64,000 nucleotides of DNA, from positions 186,001 to 250,000 of the forward strand of contig NZ_JAGYPL010000004.1 of the NCBI RefSeq assembly GCF_018343715.1. The letters run 5' to 3'. Shown piece by piece: positions 44,588-53,957 of this stretch. Numbering within the stretch: position 1 is the first letter of the stretch; each line of letters begins with the position of its first letter. A model generated the notes under the pieces. It worked only from the letters and a program-made list of their open reading frames with translations, was not told where the DNA came from and made no database searches. Origin of the DNA: Bacillus sp. FJAT-49711 (GTDB lineage Bacteria; Bacillota; Bacilli; Bacillales; Bacillaceae_C). The translations under genes and the position numbers were made by a program.

Positions 44588-45718
44588 TTATTTTTTCGAA
44601 GGAATATTAACAAATTGTCCTTTGAATATTCTTTTTGGATAAATGGTAAGGTTTAACTGCTTTCCATACTTTCTTAGTTCTCTCTCATCCCTTGGTGTTG
44701 CGAACGAAACAACGGTGCCCTCAGCTCCCATTCGTCCTGTTCTACCTGATCGATGTATATACTGCTCAATATCTTTTGGTAGGTCATAATGAATAACATT
44801 TGTTAATCCTTCAATATCAAGTCCTCTTGCCGCAACGTCAGTCGCAAGCAATAATTTTACTTCCCCATTTCGAATAGATTTTATCGCTTTTTCACGCTGA
44901 CTTTTTCCTAGTTCACTATGAAGGATGGCAATAGAAACATTTTCAAACTTAAGCTTTTCAGCTAGCACCGTCATGTTTCCAACGTCCTTAACAAAAACGA
45001 GCCCCTTCATCCCATTCATAGCAGCCATTTTTTGAAGGAGTTTTGCTCTTTCCCTTGGTTCACAAAGCAAGTAAAAATGTTCAACTTTTGAAGCGTTTTC
45101 TGTTCTGTTCACTTTTATAAATTCCGGCGTTCTTCCTATCATGGCGATAACTTGATCCGGTTCTTCCAGAGAAGTCGCTGAAAACAATAAAAGCTGTCTG
45201 TCATTCATCGTAGATTTTACGATTGTTCTTACGGCATCTAAATGCTCCTTATTTAGCAATTGATCCCCTTCATCAAGGACTATTGTTTTTACTTCATGCA
45301 TTTTTAATTTTTTCATTTTAATTAATTCTAAAATTCTTCCCGGCGTGCCTACTACGATTTGTGGTCGTTCTTTTAATTTATCGAGCTGCCGTTTAATATT
45401 GGCTCCGCCTACAAGGGAGGTCTTCTTAATACTTGTTCCTTCCGTCCACTTTTGAATTTCTTGATAGATTTGCATGACCAGCTCTCGAGAAGGAGCTAAA
45501 ATTACAGCTTGCAAATCATTACTTTTTTCATTGATTTTTTCTAAAATAGGGAGTAAATAGGCGACCGTTTTCCCTGTTCCTGTTGGAGATTCTGCAATTA
45601 AATCTTTCCCCTCTAATATGACAGGAATGGCTTTCTCTTGAATTTGTGTAGGTTTATCGAATCGTGAATTTTGCCAGTTTTGTTGTAAAGACGTTTTTAC
45701 ATTTGCTAAAATATTCAT
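44588..45718 (-). CDS. yfmL: DEAD-box RNA helicase (YfmL-like)
   Basis: This 376-residue helicase is the length of Bacillus subtilis YfmL. Motifs in order are PTQIQEKAIP (Q), AESPTGTGKT (I), APSRELV (Ia), GTPGR (Ib), VLDEGDQ (II), FSAT (III), LLATDVAARGLDIEGL (V) and YIHRSGRTGRMG (VI). Motif II reads DEGD rather than DEAD, as in the YfmL group from memory. YfmL is linked to ribosome assembly and cold growth. It is monocistronic, with no C-terminal RNA-binding extension. Confidence 0.85.
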   Translation of the reverse strand: MNILANVKTSLQQNWQNSRFDKPTQIQEKAIPVILEGKDLIAESPTGTGKTVAYLLPILEKINEKSNDLQAVILAPSRELVMQIYQEIQKWTEGTSIKKTSLVGGANIKRQLDKLKERPQIVVGTPGRILELIKMKKLKMHEVKTIVLDEGDQLLNKEHLDAVRTIVKSTMNDRQLLLFSATSLEEPDQVIAMIGRTPEFIKVNRTENASKVEHFYLLCEPRERAKLLQKMAAMNGMKGLVFVKDVGNMTVLAEKLKFENVSIAILHSELGKSQREKAIKSIRNGEVKLLLATDVAARGLDIEGLTNVIHYDLPKDIEQYIHRSGRTGRMGAEGTVVSFATPRDERELRKYGKQLNLTIYPKRIFKGQFVNIPSKK

Positions 45719-45805
45719 TACTTTTCCTCACTTTATGGCAATGTCTTTGCTTATCATACTATAATCTATTATAGGAACAAAAACCATTTTATTGTGAGGT
45801 TTATG

Positions 45806-46720
45806 ATGAAAAGGAAACGCTATGAAAATCTAGATCAAGTTTCTACTGCAAAAACATTTAAGGATTTACGAAATTGGCGGAAAGAAAGAAGAGGCAAGAA
45901 TAAAGATTTGTCTTTTCAAGTTCCGTCAGTACAACCAGAGGTGCAATTTTTACATACAAATAAAACCGAACCTACTATTACTTGGATTGGCCACTCGACT
46001 TTTCTCATACAGATTAACGAGAAAAATATTTTGACTGACCCTGTATGGGCGAATCAACTTGGAATAGACAAGCGGCTTACTCCTCCAGGTATTCATATTA
46101 CTGATTTACCGCCTATTGATATAGTTCTTATTTCACATAGCCACTATGATCATTTGCATTATTCTTCTATTAAAAAGTTAAAAGGAAATCCTCGTTTTTT
46201 AGTTCCAGTTGGTCTTGGGCAATGGTTTAGAAAAAGAAAGTTTCAACATGTAATCGAATTTAGCTGGTGGGACGAGCAAAAAGTCGTAGACTTAGATTTT
46301 ACATTTACTCCAGCGCAACATTGGACAAAGCGAACATTGACCGATACAAATCGATCACACTGGGGTGGCTGGATTTTAAACAATGACAATACTTGTATTT
46401 ACTTTGCTGGAGATAGTGGCTACTTTAAGGGATTTCAGGAAATGGGAAAGCGACATTCAATTGACTACTGCCTAATGCCGATTGGTGCTTATGAACCCGA
46501 ATGGTTTATGTCGAGTCAGCACGTGAACCCAGAAGAAGCTGTTCAAGCCTTTATAGATACAGGTGCAAAATATATGGTGCCCATGCATTATGGTGCATAT
46601 CGCCTCGCTGATGACACCCCGAAGGAAGCTTTGGACAGATTGTGTACGGATTGGGATCAGCGTGAATTAGAGAGAGAGCGCTTAAAAGTGATGAAAATTG
46701 GAGAGACGATTAGGCTCTAA
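45806..46720 (+). CDS. metallo-beta-lactamase-fold hydrolase (NAPE-PLD-like)
   Basis: This protein of about 304 residues uses ATG 45806 (GAGG 6 bp upstream) or ATG 45803. The metal site is HSHYDHLH near residue 110, with AQHWTKR, AGDSGYF and PMHYGAYR giving the further His/Asp ligands. GHSTFLIQI and LLTDPVW-type NILTDPVWANQ are typical of the UlaG/NAPE-PLD branch. It is cytoplasmic and probably hydrolyses a phosphodiester or lactone. It is divergent from yfmL. Confidence 0.87.
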   Translation: MKRKRYENLDQVSTAKTFKDLRNWRKERRGKNKDLSFQVPSVQPEVQFLHTNKTEPTITWIGHSTFLIQINEKNILTDPVWANQLGIDKRLTPPGIHITDLPPIDIVLISHSHYDHLHYSSIKKLKGNPRFLVPVGLGQWFRKRKFQHVIEFSWWDEQKVVDLDFTFTPAQHWTKRTLTDTNRSHWGGWILNNDNTCIYFAGDSGYFKGFQEMGKRHSIDYCLMPIGAYEPEWFMSSQHVNPEEAVQAFIDTGAKYMVPMHYGAYRLADDTPKEALDRLCTDWDQRELERERLKVMKIGETIRL

Positions 46721-46758
46721 CCTTGGATGGAGAACTGTAGGCTAAAACATTAATTCTC

Positions 46759-46797
46759 AAAAAAGGTCGCTTTCATTTAAAAAAGTCGACCTTTTTA
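46759..46797 (+). terminator. terminator after MBL-fold gene
   Basis: AAAGGTCG pairs with CGACCTTTTT across a 17-nt loop, 38 bp after the stop. Confidence 0.7.
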
Positions 46798-46830
46798 CGG
46801 AATATTAATGAAGTTAAGCTTTGGTTATTG

Positions 46831-46980
46831 GCCGTTATTGGATTCTATTAGCCGTTATTGGATTCTATTAGCCGTTATTGGATTCTATTAGCCGTTATTG
46901 GATTCTATTAGCCGTTATTGGATTCTATTAGCCGTTATTGGATTCTATTAGCCGTTATTGGATTCTATTAGCCGTTTCGC
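46831..46980. repeat. 20-bp perfect tandem repeat (minisatellite), 7 units plus partial
   Basis: The unit GCCGTTATTGGATTCTATTA occurs seven times without a mismatch (46831-46970) and is followed by a partial unit GCCGTTT. A degenerate unit (TTGGTTATTG) precedes the first. Right after it CGTTTCGC pairs with GCGAAACG (46973-46999). The array lies between two convergent genes. As 20 is not a multiple of three it cannot encode a repeated peptide. Confidence 0.97.
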
Positions 46981-47016
46981 TCGGCAGCCTCGCGAAACGT
47001 ATGCCAAAAGTGAGCA

Positions 47017-48492
47017 CTATTTCCCGCTTTCTTCCTTCAAAACAGGTGCTTTTCTATGTTTTGTCGCCTGTTCAAAAGCGTAAGCTATTTTTAGCAAGGT
47101 CTCTTCGCTAAATGCGGTGCCGGTAAATGATACTCCAAAAGGTTCTCCATTAGGAGTGTATCCAGCTGGGACAATGACTGTAGGGTATCCGGCTTTTGCA
47201 GCGATGCCTGATCCTCTATCGCCGCCAAATAAGATAGCATCTATATTATTTTGTTTTAAAGCAACATCAAGACCTTTGTCCCGGGAAAAGTATTGGTCTT
47301 TTTCCAAAGAATTAATATATTCTTTTTCTAATAAAGTACCGCTCGTATTTTCAGATTCTACTAGCAACTTTTGGCCGTATTTTAACATCGCCTTTGGATG
47401 CTTGTAATTGTAAGCAATAACATCGGCTAATGAGCGAATCTTGTTAGAGTACGACGTTGCACTTAGGTATGCGTTTAAATCTGGTTTAAATTCGTAAACT
47501 AAAACATCATAGCTCCATTTTTCTTCAGCAGATGGAATCACGATGTCTTCCACAATTTCAGCACCAAGCTCACGCAAACATTGGACTGCATCACCAATCA
47601 TTTTTATTTTATGCTTATTTAATCTGTCGGAGTAAGGTTTTCCGGCAATTCCGATTCGAAAACCATTCAATCTTTTATCCGTTAGAGCAGCTGCGTAATC
47701 AATGGGCAACGTGGTCGGATTTGATAGAGTAGCAGGATCTTTTTCATCTAGTCCAGCAATCGTATTCAATACATGTGCTGCATCCTTGACTGTCCTAGCC
47801 ATCGGACCCGGTGTATCTTGGCTATGGGCAATCGGAATCACTCCGCTCCGGCTTACAAGCCCAACAGTCGGCTTTATTCCTACAAGTGAATTTTTTAAAG
47901 ACGGGTTTAATATCGACCCTGAAGTCTCCGTTCCAATGGAAGCGGCGGCAAAATTTGCGGCAATCGCAGCGCCTGATCCAGAACTAGAACCGCCAACATC
48001 AAATTCTCCGTACGGATTTAATGTCTGGCCACCTCTAGAACTATATCCGCTCGGCATACCAATCGTCATAAAATTAGCCCATTCTGTCATATTCGTTTTC
48101 CCAAGTAAAATCGCTCCTGCTTCACGCAATTTAGCCGCAACAAAAGAATCGGCAGCGGCACGGTGATTTTCTAGAGCTAGCGAACCGGCAGTCGTATGCA
48201 TTTTATCTCCAGTATCAATATTATCCTTTAGTAGAATTGGAATTCCATGTAATCCACTTCTAGCACCTTTGCTTGCGCGCTCTGCATCCAATGCTGCGGC
48301 AATTTGCAAAGCATCGGGATTTATCTCTAGTACAGAGCAGATTGCCCCGTCAAAATGAGATACTCGATAAAAATACATATGTACAAGATCTACAGATGTT
48401 ATTTCCCCGGAAGCTAATTTTCCCTGCATATCTTCAATTGCAGCTTCCAGCAACCATTCATCATGCAACTGTTTTAATTTTGGATTTTGCAT
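47017..48492 (-). CDS. amidase-signature-family amidase
   Basis: This 491-residue enzyme has the Ser-cisSer-Lys triad of the amidase signature family: the Lys in ILLKDNIDTG (near residue 87), the cis-Ser in GGSSSGSGAA (near 165-170) and the nucleophile Ser in TETSGSI (near 190). It is a stand-alone GatA-like amidase, not part of a gatCAB operon. It is the last of three tightly spaced genes (oxidase, half-MFS, amidase), starting 4 bp after the MFS stop. Substrate unknown. Confidence 0.88.
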   Translation of the reverse strand: MQNPKLKQLHDEWLLEAAIEDMQGKLASGEITSVDLVHMYFYRVSHFDGAICSVLEINPDALQIAAALDAERASKGARSGLHGIPILLKDNIDTGDKMHTTAGSLALENHRAAADSFVAAKLREAGAILLGKTNMTEWANFMTIGMPSGYSSRGGQTLNPYGEFDVGGSSSGSGAAIAANFAAASIGTETSGSILNPSLKNSLVGIKPTVGLVSRSGVIPIAHSQDTPGPMARTVKDAAHVLNTIAGLDEKDPATLSNPTTLPIDYAAALTDKRLNGFRIGIAGKPYSDRLNKHKIKMIGDAVQCLRELGAEIVEDIVIPSAEEKWSYDVLVYEFKPDLNAYLSATSYSNKIRSLADVIAYNYKHPKAMLKYGQKLLVESENTSGTLLEKEYINSLEKDQYFSRDKGLDVALKQNNIDAILFGGDRGSGIAAKAGYPTVIVPAGYTPNGEPFGVSFTGTAFSEETLLKIAYAFEQATKHRKAPVLKEESGK

Positions 48493-48495
48493 TGT

Positions 48496-49032
48496 TCAGT
48501 TCTCCATTTCTACAATTTTTAAAACGAAAAAACCGCTAATAAATAAAATTAGTGAACTTATATAAAAAATAATATCCAAAGTAAATAGATCGATTATAAA
48601 TCCGCCGAACATAACAGCAATCCCCGTAAAAATCGAAGTCCAAAAATGATATTTTCCAATTGCAAACCCGCGATTACTGCGATCTGTAAAATCAGCAAGC
48701 ATTGCCTTTTCGCTCGTTTTCTGTGTTGCGCCAATTATCCCAAGTACGATTTGCAGTACATATACCTGCCATACGTCTGTAACAAGAGGGAAAAACAACA
48801 ATAATATGGCCATTCCCCAACTACCAATCAACAAAAATAGTCTTCTTCCTAATCGATCTGACCATTTTCCAACTGCAATGTGGACTAGGGACGAGCTGAT
48901 CGTAAATAGCCCATAGGAAATACCGTACTGTAAAAAGCCTCCCCCAACTTCTTTAATAAAGATTAAATAAAACGGAAAAACGAGACTGCTGCCAAGGATT
49001 GAAATACTTTGCGATACGACGATCCATCTCAT
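48496..49032 (-). CDS. half-size MFS transporter (six helices)
   Basis: The protein has 178 residues and six hydrophobic segments, matching the N-terminal half of a major facilitator. It has the loop 2-3 motif GKWSDRLGRR, the MFS A-motif. A complete MFS protein has about twelve helices and 400 residues, so this is a half-transporter or a truncated gene with a clean stop. Its ATG overlaps the upstream oxidase stop (ATGA) and GAGGAG precedes it, which suggests it is expressed. It could work as a homodimer. Confidence 0.75.
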   Translation of the reverse strand: MRWIVVSQSISILGSSLVFPFYLIFIKEVGGGFLQYGISYGLFTISSSLVHIAVGKWSDRLGRRLFLLIGSWGMAILLLFFPLVTDVWQVYVLQIVLGIIGATQKTSEKAMLADFTDRSNRGFAIGKYHFWTSIFTGIAVMFGGFIIDLFTLDIIFYISSLILFISGFFVLKIVEMEN

Positions 49033-50477
49033 TTTCCATACTCCTCATAAAACTGGTTCATAAATCTCTCATTCGTATCATACTCTCTCTTTTTTTGAAA
49101 AAACTCATCCGTCAACGGATAAGCCGCCTCCATTTGTTCTTTCGTAGGATAATGGTAGTAAGGCAAATAATAGGATCCATCCATTTCCAACGTCATATCA
49201 ATTATTTTTCTAATGACTATCCTATTCTTTTCTATTTCCTTCTGTGAAATTCCTTGATTAATATAAAAAACAAGTGCAAACATATCTTCTTTCGCGTAAG
49301 AAAGATAAGCTTCTTCGTTTTTTGGCACATATCTCACAGTAATATTTAATACATTTAACTTATTTTCTGTTAGAAGCTCCCTTAACCTATCAACATATTC
49401 AGGAAAATCATTAACAGGAATAAAATATTCTTGAAGTATATCCGTATCGTTTTTTCCCTCGTAATTCAAAAACTCAACTTCCGGACGCATAACATTATTT
49501 CTCGAAATAATTTCTTCTTTTCCCTCTTTAAATGCTTGCTTCTGAACAAACCAAACAAAGTTTTTACCCCAGTCAAAATTCCGTGAAAGTCCAAAAGCGA
49601 ATTTATTTCTGCGGATATATTTTTCATCCACCAACTCTTTATAATCATCCAGCTTTTTTTCATCTGTTATATAGTAATTCGTCACATACATTTCTGTTAA
49701 AAAGCTTTTAGGAGCAACAGAAATTCTTGAATTATGCATGTCAATATCGGGGTTATCCAAAACTTTTTCTTTAAAATATTCGGGATAATCATGATAGTCG
49801 ATCCATTCAGTCGTGGTTTTATATAATACGTTGTTAGTCAGTTCGATATCTACATCCAAAATGACCCCAAATAAACCGTACCCGCCATGGACTAGTCGAA
49901 ATAAATCTTCGTTTTCTGTTCTACTAACATCAATTATGTCACCATCAGCATTCATGAGTCGGAAAGAACGAATGCTTTCAATTAAAGGACCAAAACGTAT
50001 ATCCCTTCCATGAACGTTTACACTCATCGACCCGCCGATCGTAAAAATATTAGGAGCCTGCATTGTTTTAATAGAAAGACCATATGGATTGATCGCTTCC
50101 TGAACATCCTCCCAAGTGGCTCCACTTTGCACAGTAATTAGTTTTTCATCGGGATCGACCTTAATGACTTTATTATATGTAGTCATATCAAGGACAATCG
50201 CATCCTTATAATATGTATGTCCACCTTGACTATGCTGCTTTCCAGCAATCGAAACCTTCAAGTTTTTTTCCTTCGCTTCCTGCAAAAGAGCCTTCATCTG
50301 TTCTACTTCCTGCCCTTTCACAACCTCATTTACCTTTATAGGAACCAAACGCCCAACATCACTCATCAAAGAATCATCTTTCTCCTTATGTTGAAAGGAA
50401 AAAACAAAAAACAAACAATAAACCACAATAAAAAACACCAAAAACATTAAAACATTTCTACGAGAAAGCACGTACAT
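49029..50477 (-). CDS. membrane-anchored FAD-linked oxidase (PCMH family)
   Basis: This 482-residue protein has an N-terminal hydrophobic segment (residues 9-27) followed by a PCMH-type FAD domain: SIAGKQHSQGGHTYYKDAIV near residue 95, then TIGGSMSVNVHGRDIRFGPL near 146 and GGYGLFGVILDVDIEL near 200. The family includes DprE1-like and alditol oxidases. The flavin domain would lie outside the cell if the anchor is N-in. It is first in a three-gene operon with a half-MFS and an amidase. Substrate unknown. Confidence 0.82.
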   Translation of the reverse strand: MYVLSRRNVLMFLVFFIVVYCLFFVFSFQHKEKDDSLMSDVGRLVPIKVNEVVKGQEVEQMKALLQEAKEKNLKVSIAGKQHSQGGHTYYKDAIVLDMTTYNKVIKVDPDEKLITVQSGATWEDVQEAINPYGLSIKTMQAPNIFTIGGSMSVNVHGRDIRFGPLIESIRSFRLMNADGDIIDVSRTENEDLFRLVHGGYGLFGVILDVDIELTNNVLYKTTTEWIDYHDYPEYFKEKVLDNPDIDMHNSRISVAPKSFLTEMYVTNYYITDEKKLDDYKELVDEKYIRRNKFAFGLSRNFDWGKNFVWFVQKQAFKEGKEEIISRNNVMRPEVEFLNYEGKNDTDILQEYFIPVNDFPEYVDRLRELLTENKLNVLNITVRYVPKNEEAYLSYAKEDMFALVFYINQGISQKEIEKNRIVIRKIIDMTLEMDGSYYLPYYHYPTKEQMEAAYPLTDEFFQKKREYDTNERFMNQFYEEYGK

Positions 50478-50570
50478 CCCCCTTCCACCTTTATATATTT
50501 TACCAGTTTTACATAGAAGGAAAGGTGTAATTGAATAGTCAGAATAAATTTAATTGTTTTCAATTTGTTT

Positions 50571-50587
50571 GAGTGCCTGGCACTCAA
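50571..50587. repeat. single GAGTGCCTGGCACTC palindrome
   Basis: The palindrome GAGTGCCTGGCACTC followed by AAACAATTCT occurs here once, upstream of the oxidase gene. The same palindrome forms the core of the 45-bp array near 56480 and 58032-58190. Confidence 0.8.
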
Positions 50588-50603
50588 ACAATTCTCAAAC
50601 AAT

Positions 50604-50643
50604 TCTCAAAAAAATTAAAGAACCCGTAGTGGGGACGGGTTCT
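50604..50643 (-). terminator. terminator of the S-box operon
   Basis: AGAACCCGT pairs with ACGGGTTCT, and the minus-strand tail is TTTAATTTTTTT. It directly follows the acyl-CoA ligase stop. Confidence 0.8.
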
Positions 50644-50645
50644 TT

Positions 50646-52358
50646 TTATGCTTCGATGGTTTTTAGTTTTTCGATTTCTTTTGCTTTTAGTTCTCTGCGG
50701 AGGATTTTACCGCTGATTTTTGTTTTTGGCAGTTCTTCTATAACTTCAATTTCTCGCGGGGCTGAGTGAGCCGCTAATTGATTGCGGACGAAGAGTCGGA
50801 TATTGGCTAGTAATTCGGGGGAAGATGTATATCCTTTTTTCAGTACGATAAAGGCTTTTACAATTTCTCCACGGATGAAATCTGGCTTTCCGATAACTCC
50901 AGCTTCTGCAACCGCTGGGTGTTCGATCAGTTTGCTTTCCACTTCAAACGGTCCGATTCGTTCCCCAGAAGAATTGATCATATCATCGCTTCTTCCTTGG
51001 AAAAAGATATATCCATCTTCATCTTTTAAAGCAAGATCCCCGGACAAATACCAATCTGATCCAAAGGGAAAATAGGATGCATATTTTTCTTCATTTTTCC
51101 ATACTTCCTTCATGATGGCTGGCCATGGTCCTTTTATCGCCAAATGCCCGACTTCCCCTACAGGCAAAACATTGCCTTCATCGTTTAAAACGGCAGTTTC
51201 AATTGTCGGAAGTGGTTTTCCCATCGACCCTGGCTTAATAGGTTCATTTGGCAAGTTTACAATTAATTGTGCCCCTGTTTCAGTCATCCACCACGTATCG
51301 TGGATGCGTAATTGTAAATTTTCCACACTCCAATAAATGACTTCAGGGTTCAGCGGTTCGCCCACACTTAATATATGACGGAGTGAACTGACATCATATT
51401 TTTTTAATGTCTCAACTCCCTCAGCCATTAGCATTCTAAATGCTGTAGGAGCACTATACCAAACTGTTACGCCTGTTTTTTCAATTGTTTCATACCAACT
51501 TTCTGCATTGAAACGTCCTCCATGCAAAACGATTGTAGCACCATTCAGTAAAGGCGCAAATATACCGTATACACAACCTGTCACCCACCCAGGATGGGCG
51601 GTGCACCAGTATATATCATCTTCTTTCAAATCAAGCACCCATCGGCCTGTTATATACTGCTGGATCATCGCCCGATGCGCATGAATAATCCCTTTCGGCT
51701 TCCCTGTTGATCCGCTTGTGTAGTGGATATTTAAGCCATCCTCAAGATCCACCCATTCAATAATGTTCTCCTCTACTTCAGTTTGTGCAAGCTCTTCTGG
51801 AATCGAGATGGCGTAATTAGTCGTAATATGTTCATCAGTTAAAAAAATCGTAGTCAAGCTTGGTAAATCCTGCAGAGGGACACGCTGTAAATATTCTTCA
51901 TTCGTAATCAGATATTTCCCTTCACAATCAGAGATGCGGTCACGGATTGCTTCTTCCATAAAAGCTTCAAATAGCGGACCTACAATCGCACCTAATTTTA
52001 TTGCTGCTAAAATAGCGATGTGGCATTCAGGATGTTTTGGTAAAAAAACGAATAGGAAATCTCCCTTTTTTACACCATGTTTTTTTAACACACTTGCCCA
52101 TCGATCTGTTGCATCTTTCAATTCACGATAACGTAATGTCACTTCACTATTTTCCGAGATATAATGAAGAGCGATTTTTTCACCGTTTCCGGATTCAACA
52201 TGGCGATCAATACATTCATAAGCCATGTTCACCTTACCTGTTTTATGCCAGCTAAAATGTTTTTCAACCTTTTCCCAGTTAAAAGATGGATTCCTCTCTA
52301 AATCCTTTAGCACATTATAAGAGCTATCATTAGGAGGAATAATGGATTGTCTCGTCAT
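50646..52358 (-). CDS. AcsA-like acyl-CoA synthetase
   Basis: This 570-residue adenylate-forming ligase has the ATP loop YTSGSTGKPKG (near residue 218), HDTWWMTETGA, GDLALKDEDGYIFFQGRSDD and the C-terminal KTKISGKILRRE with the catalytic Lys. Length and sequence fit the acetyl-CoA synthetase family (AcsA of Bacillus subtilis has a similar length). Its ATG overlaps the stop of the SsuB-like ATPase gene, so it is in the SAM-riboswitch operon. That placement suggests a ligase for an imported sulfur-containing acid rather than acetate, an inference. Confidence 0.82.
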   Translation of the reverse strand: MTRQSIIPPNDSSYNVLKDLERNPSFNWEKVEKHFSWHKTGKVNMAYECIDRHVESGNGEKIALHYISENSEVTLRYRELKDATDRWASVLKKHGVKKGDFLFVFLPKHPECHIAILAAIKLGAIVGPLFEAFMEEAIRDRISDCEGKYLITNEEYLQRVPLQDLPSLTTIFLTDEHITTNYAISIPEELAQTEVEENIIEWVDLEDGLNIHYTSGSTGKPKGIIHAHRAMIQQYITGRWVLDLKEDDIYWCTAHPGWVTGCVYGIFAPLLNGATIVLHGGRFNAESWYETIEKTGVTVWYSAPTAFRMLMAEGVETLKKYDVSSLRHILSVGEPLNPEVIYWSVENLQLRIHDTWWMTETGAQLIVNLPNEPIKPGSMGKPLPTIETAVLNDEGNVLPVGEVGHLAIKGPWPAIMKEVWKNEEKYASYFPFGSDWYLSGDLALKDEDGYIFFQGRSDDMINSSGERIGPFEVESKLIEHPAVAEAGVIGKPDFIRGEIVKAFIVLKKGYTSSPELLANIRLFVRNQLAAHSAPREIEVIEELPKTKISGKILRRELKAKEIEKLKTIEA

Positions 52359-53074
52359 AGTTGATCCCCCTTCGAATTTCGATTTAAATCAAGTAAATGC
52401 AATATTTCAGATTTTTTTTCAACCAATTTCACATCTCCCCGTGAGCGTGGTTTTTCTTGTTCAATCTTTATCTCGGCAAACAATTCTCCAGGCTGACCGC
52501 GTAATATAAAAATTCGATCGCATAAATATAACGCTTCGTCTATATCGTGGGTGACGAGGATCATCGTTGTTTTTCTCTCATCCCAAATCGACAACAATAA
52601 ATCTTGAAGCTGCATTTTTGTAAAAGCATCTAATGCACTAAATGGTTCATCTAATAGCAACACATCGGGCTCCGTTATAAGGGATCTAGCAATCGCGGTT
52701 CGTTGCGCCATTCCTCCCGATAAATCTTTCGGATAATGGTCCGCAAATTCTTCTAGTCCAACTAATTGTAATAGTTCCTTTGCCAATTCTTGTTGTTGAC
52801 CTTTTTGGATGCCGAAACAAATATTGTCTTTGACTGTTAGCCACGGCATTAAACGCGGCTCTTGGAACATCATTCCTACAGTCCGTTTGGAAAAGGAAAA
52901 TCCTCCTTGATACTGCTTATCCAATCCGGAAAGCACGCGCAAGAGCGTACTTTTCCCACAACCACTTGTACCAAGGATGCCAATCACTTCCCCCTCCTCA
53001 ATGGAAAAGGTCACATTTCGAAAACCAGCTTTCCCTTCATTGAATGTCCTAGTAATATTTTGTACAGCCAGCAT
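52355..53074 (-). CDS. ABC importer ATPase (SsuB/TauB-like)
   Basis: This 239-residue ATPase has Walker A GTSGCGKST, signature LSGGMAQR, Walker B LLLLDEPFSALD and the switch His in LVTHDIDEAL. The GGMAQR form and short length match the nitrate/sulfonate/taurine group. AAGGAGG precedes the ATG. It energises the adjacent permease and binding protein. The operon is under a SAM riboswitch. Confidence 0.9.
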   Translation of the reverse strand: MLAVQNITRTFNEGKAGFRNVTFSIEEGEVIGILGTSGCGKSTLLRVLSGLDKQYQGGFSFSKRTVGMMFQEPRLMPWLTVKDNICFGIQKGQQQELAKELLQLVGLEEFADHYPKDLSGGMAQRTAIARSLITEPDVLLLDEPFSALDAFTKMQLQDLLLSIWDERKTTMILVTHDIDEALYLCDRIFILRGQPGELFAEIKIEQEKPRSRGDVKLVEKKSEILHLLDLNRNSKGDQL

Positions 53075-53088
53075 TTCGAAGTCCTCCT

Positions 53089-53943
53089 TTATCGCTGATT
53101 TGAAAAGCTATCTTGCCAGCTAAGCGATTTTTTCTCGATATTTTTTAAAAATGAATCGGTCAATTTTCCAATGACGGCAAATAATAAAATACTGGCAATC
53201 ACTAAATGTGGGGAATACGTGTTTTGGCCGACGACGAGTAGATAGCCTAATCCTTTACTTGCTCCCATAATTTCTGCTGCTACGACAAACATCCATCCAA
53301 GACCTAACCCACTGCGAAGTCCTACTAAAAAAGATGGCAAGGATGCTGGTAAGATAATTTTTATTAAAGTTTGTGATGAAGTAAATCCATATATTTTTCC
53401 AACTTCGATCAGCTTGCGGTCGACACCTTGAATCCCGGACACAATATTTAAATAGACTGGGAAAAATACACCAACAGCAATAAGAGTAATTTTTGATGGC
53501 TCACCAATACCCATCCAGAGAATAAATAATGGTACCCATGCCAATGAAGGAATCGATCTGAAGGCTTGAATTAATGGATCCATTAATTTTTCCATGACTG
53601 AAAAATACCCAACAGCAGAGCCGAGAAGAAGTGCTGCAATAGTACCTAGAAAAAATCCCGCCGCGACTCGAAATAATGTCGTTCCAATATGGCCCCAAAG
53701 GGTTCCAGCTGCTCCCATTCCAATAATTTCTTGAATGATTTTTGTTGGTGTAGGCAATAAATGCGGTTCGATTAAACCAATTCTTCCTGCTGCCTCCCAC
53801 GTTATTAATAGAATAAGTGGGATAATACTGCCAAGCATCCAATTGTAATTAATTTTTATGTTTCGCTTTTTTTGTTCCGTTGTTTGCTGATTTTTTACAG
53901 CAACCTCAATAGCTTCACTTCTTCCACTCACAGAAAGCACCAC
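53089..53943 (-). CDS. ABC importer permease (SsuC/TauC-like)
   Basis: This permease of up to 284 residues has six membrane helices after a hydrophilic N-terminus, with GAAGTLWGHIGTTLFRVAAGF and the EAA loop FTSSQTLIKIILPASLPSFL (near residue 190). Start codon choice is open: GTG 53943 overlaps the ribosome binding site and an in-frame GTG at 53931 has better spacing. It is between the binding protein and the ATPase in the SAM-riboswitch operon. Confidence 0.88.
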   Translation of the reverse strand: MVLSVSGRSEAIEVAVKNQQTTEQKKRNIKINYNWMLGSIIPLILLITWEAAGRIGLIEPHLLPTPTKIIQEIIGMGAAGTLWGHIGTTLFRVAAGFFLGTIAALLLGSAVGYFSVMEKLMDPLIQAFRSIPSLAWVPLFILWMGIGEPSKITLIAVGVFFPVYLNIVSGIQGVDRKLIEVGKIYGFTSSQTLIKIILPASLPSFLVGLRSGLGLGWMFVVAAEIMGASKGLGYLLVVGQNTYSPHLVIASILLFAVIGKLTDSFLKNIEKKSLSWQDSFSNQR

Positions 53944-53957
53944 CCTTCTTTATCTTT

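Noticed and set aside
46831-46980. CRISPR array
   Set aside because: The 20-bp units are directly adjacent with no spacers, and no cas gene is in the window.
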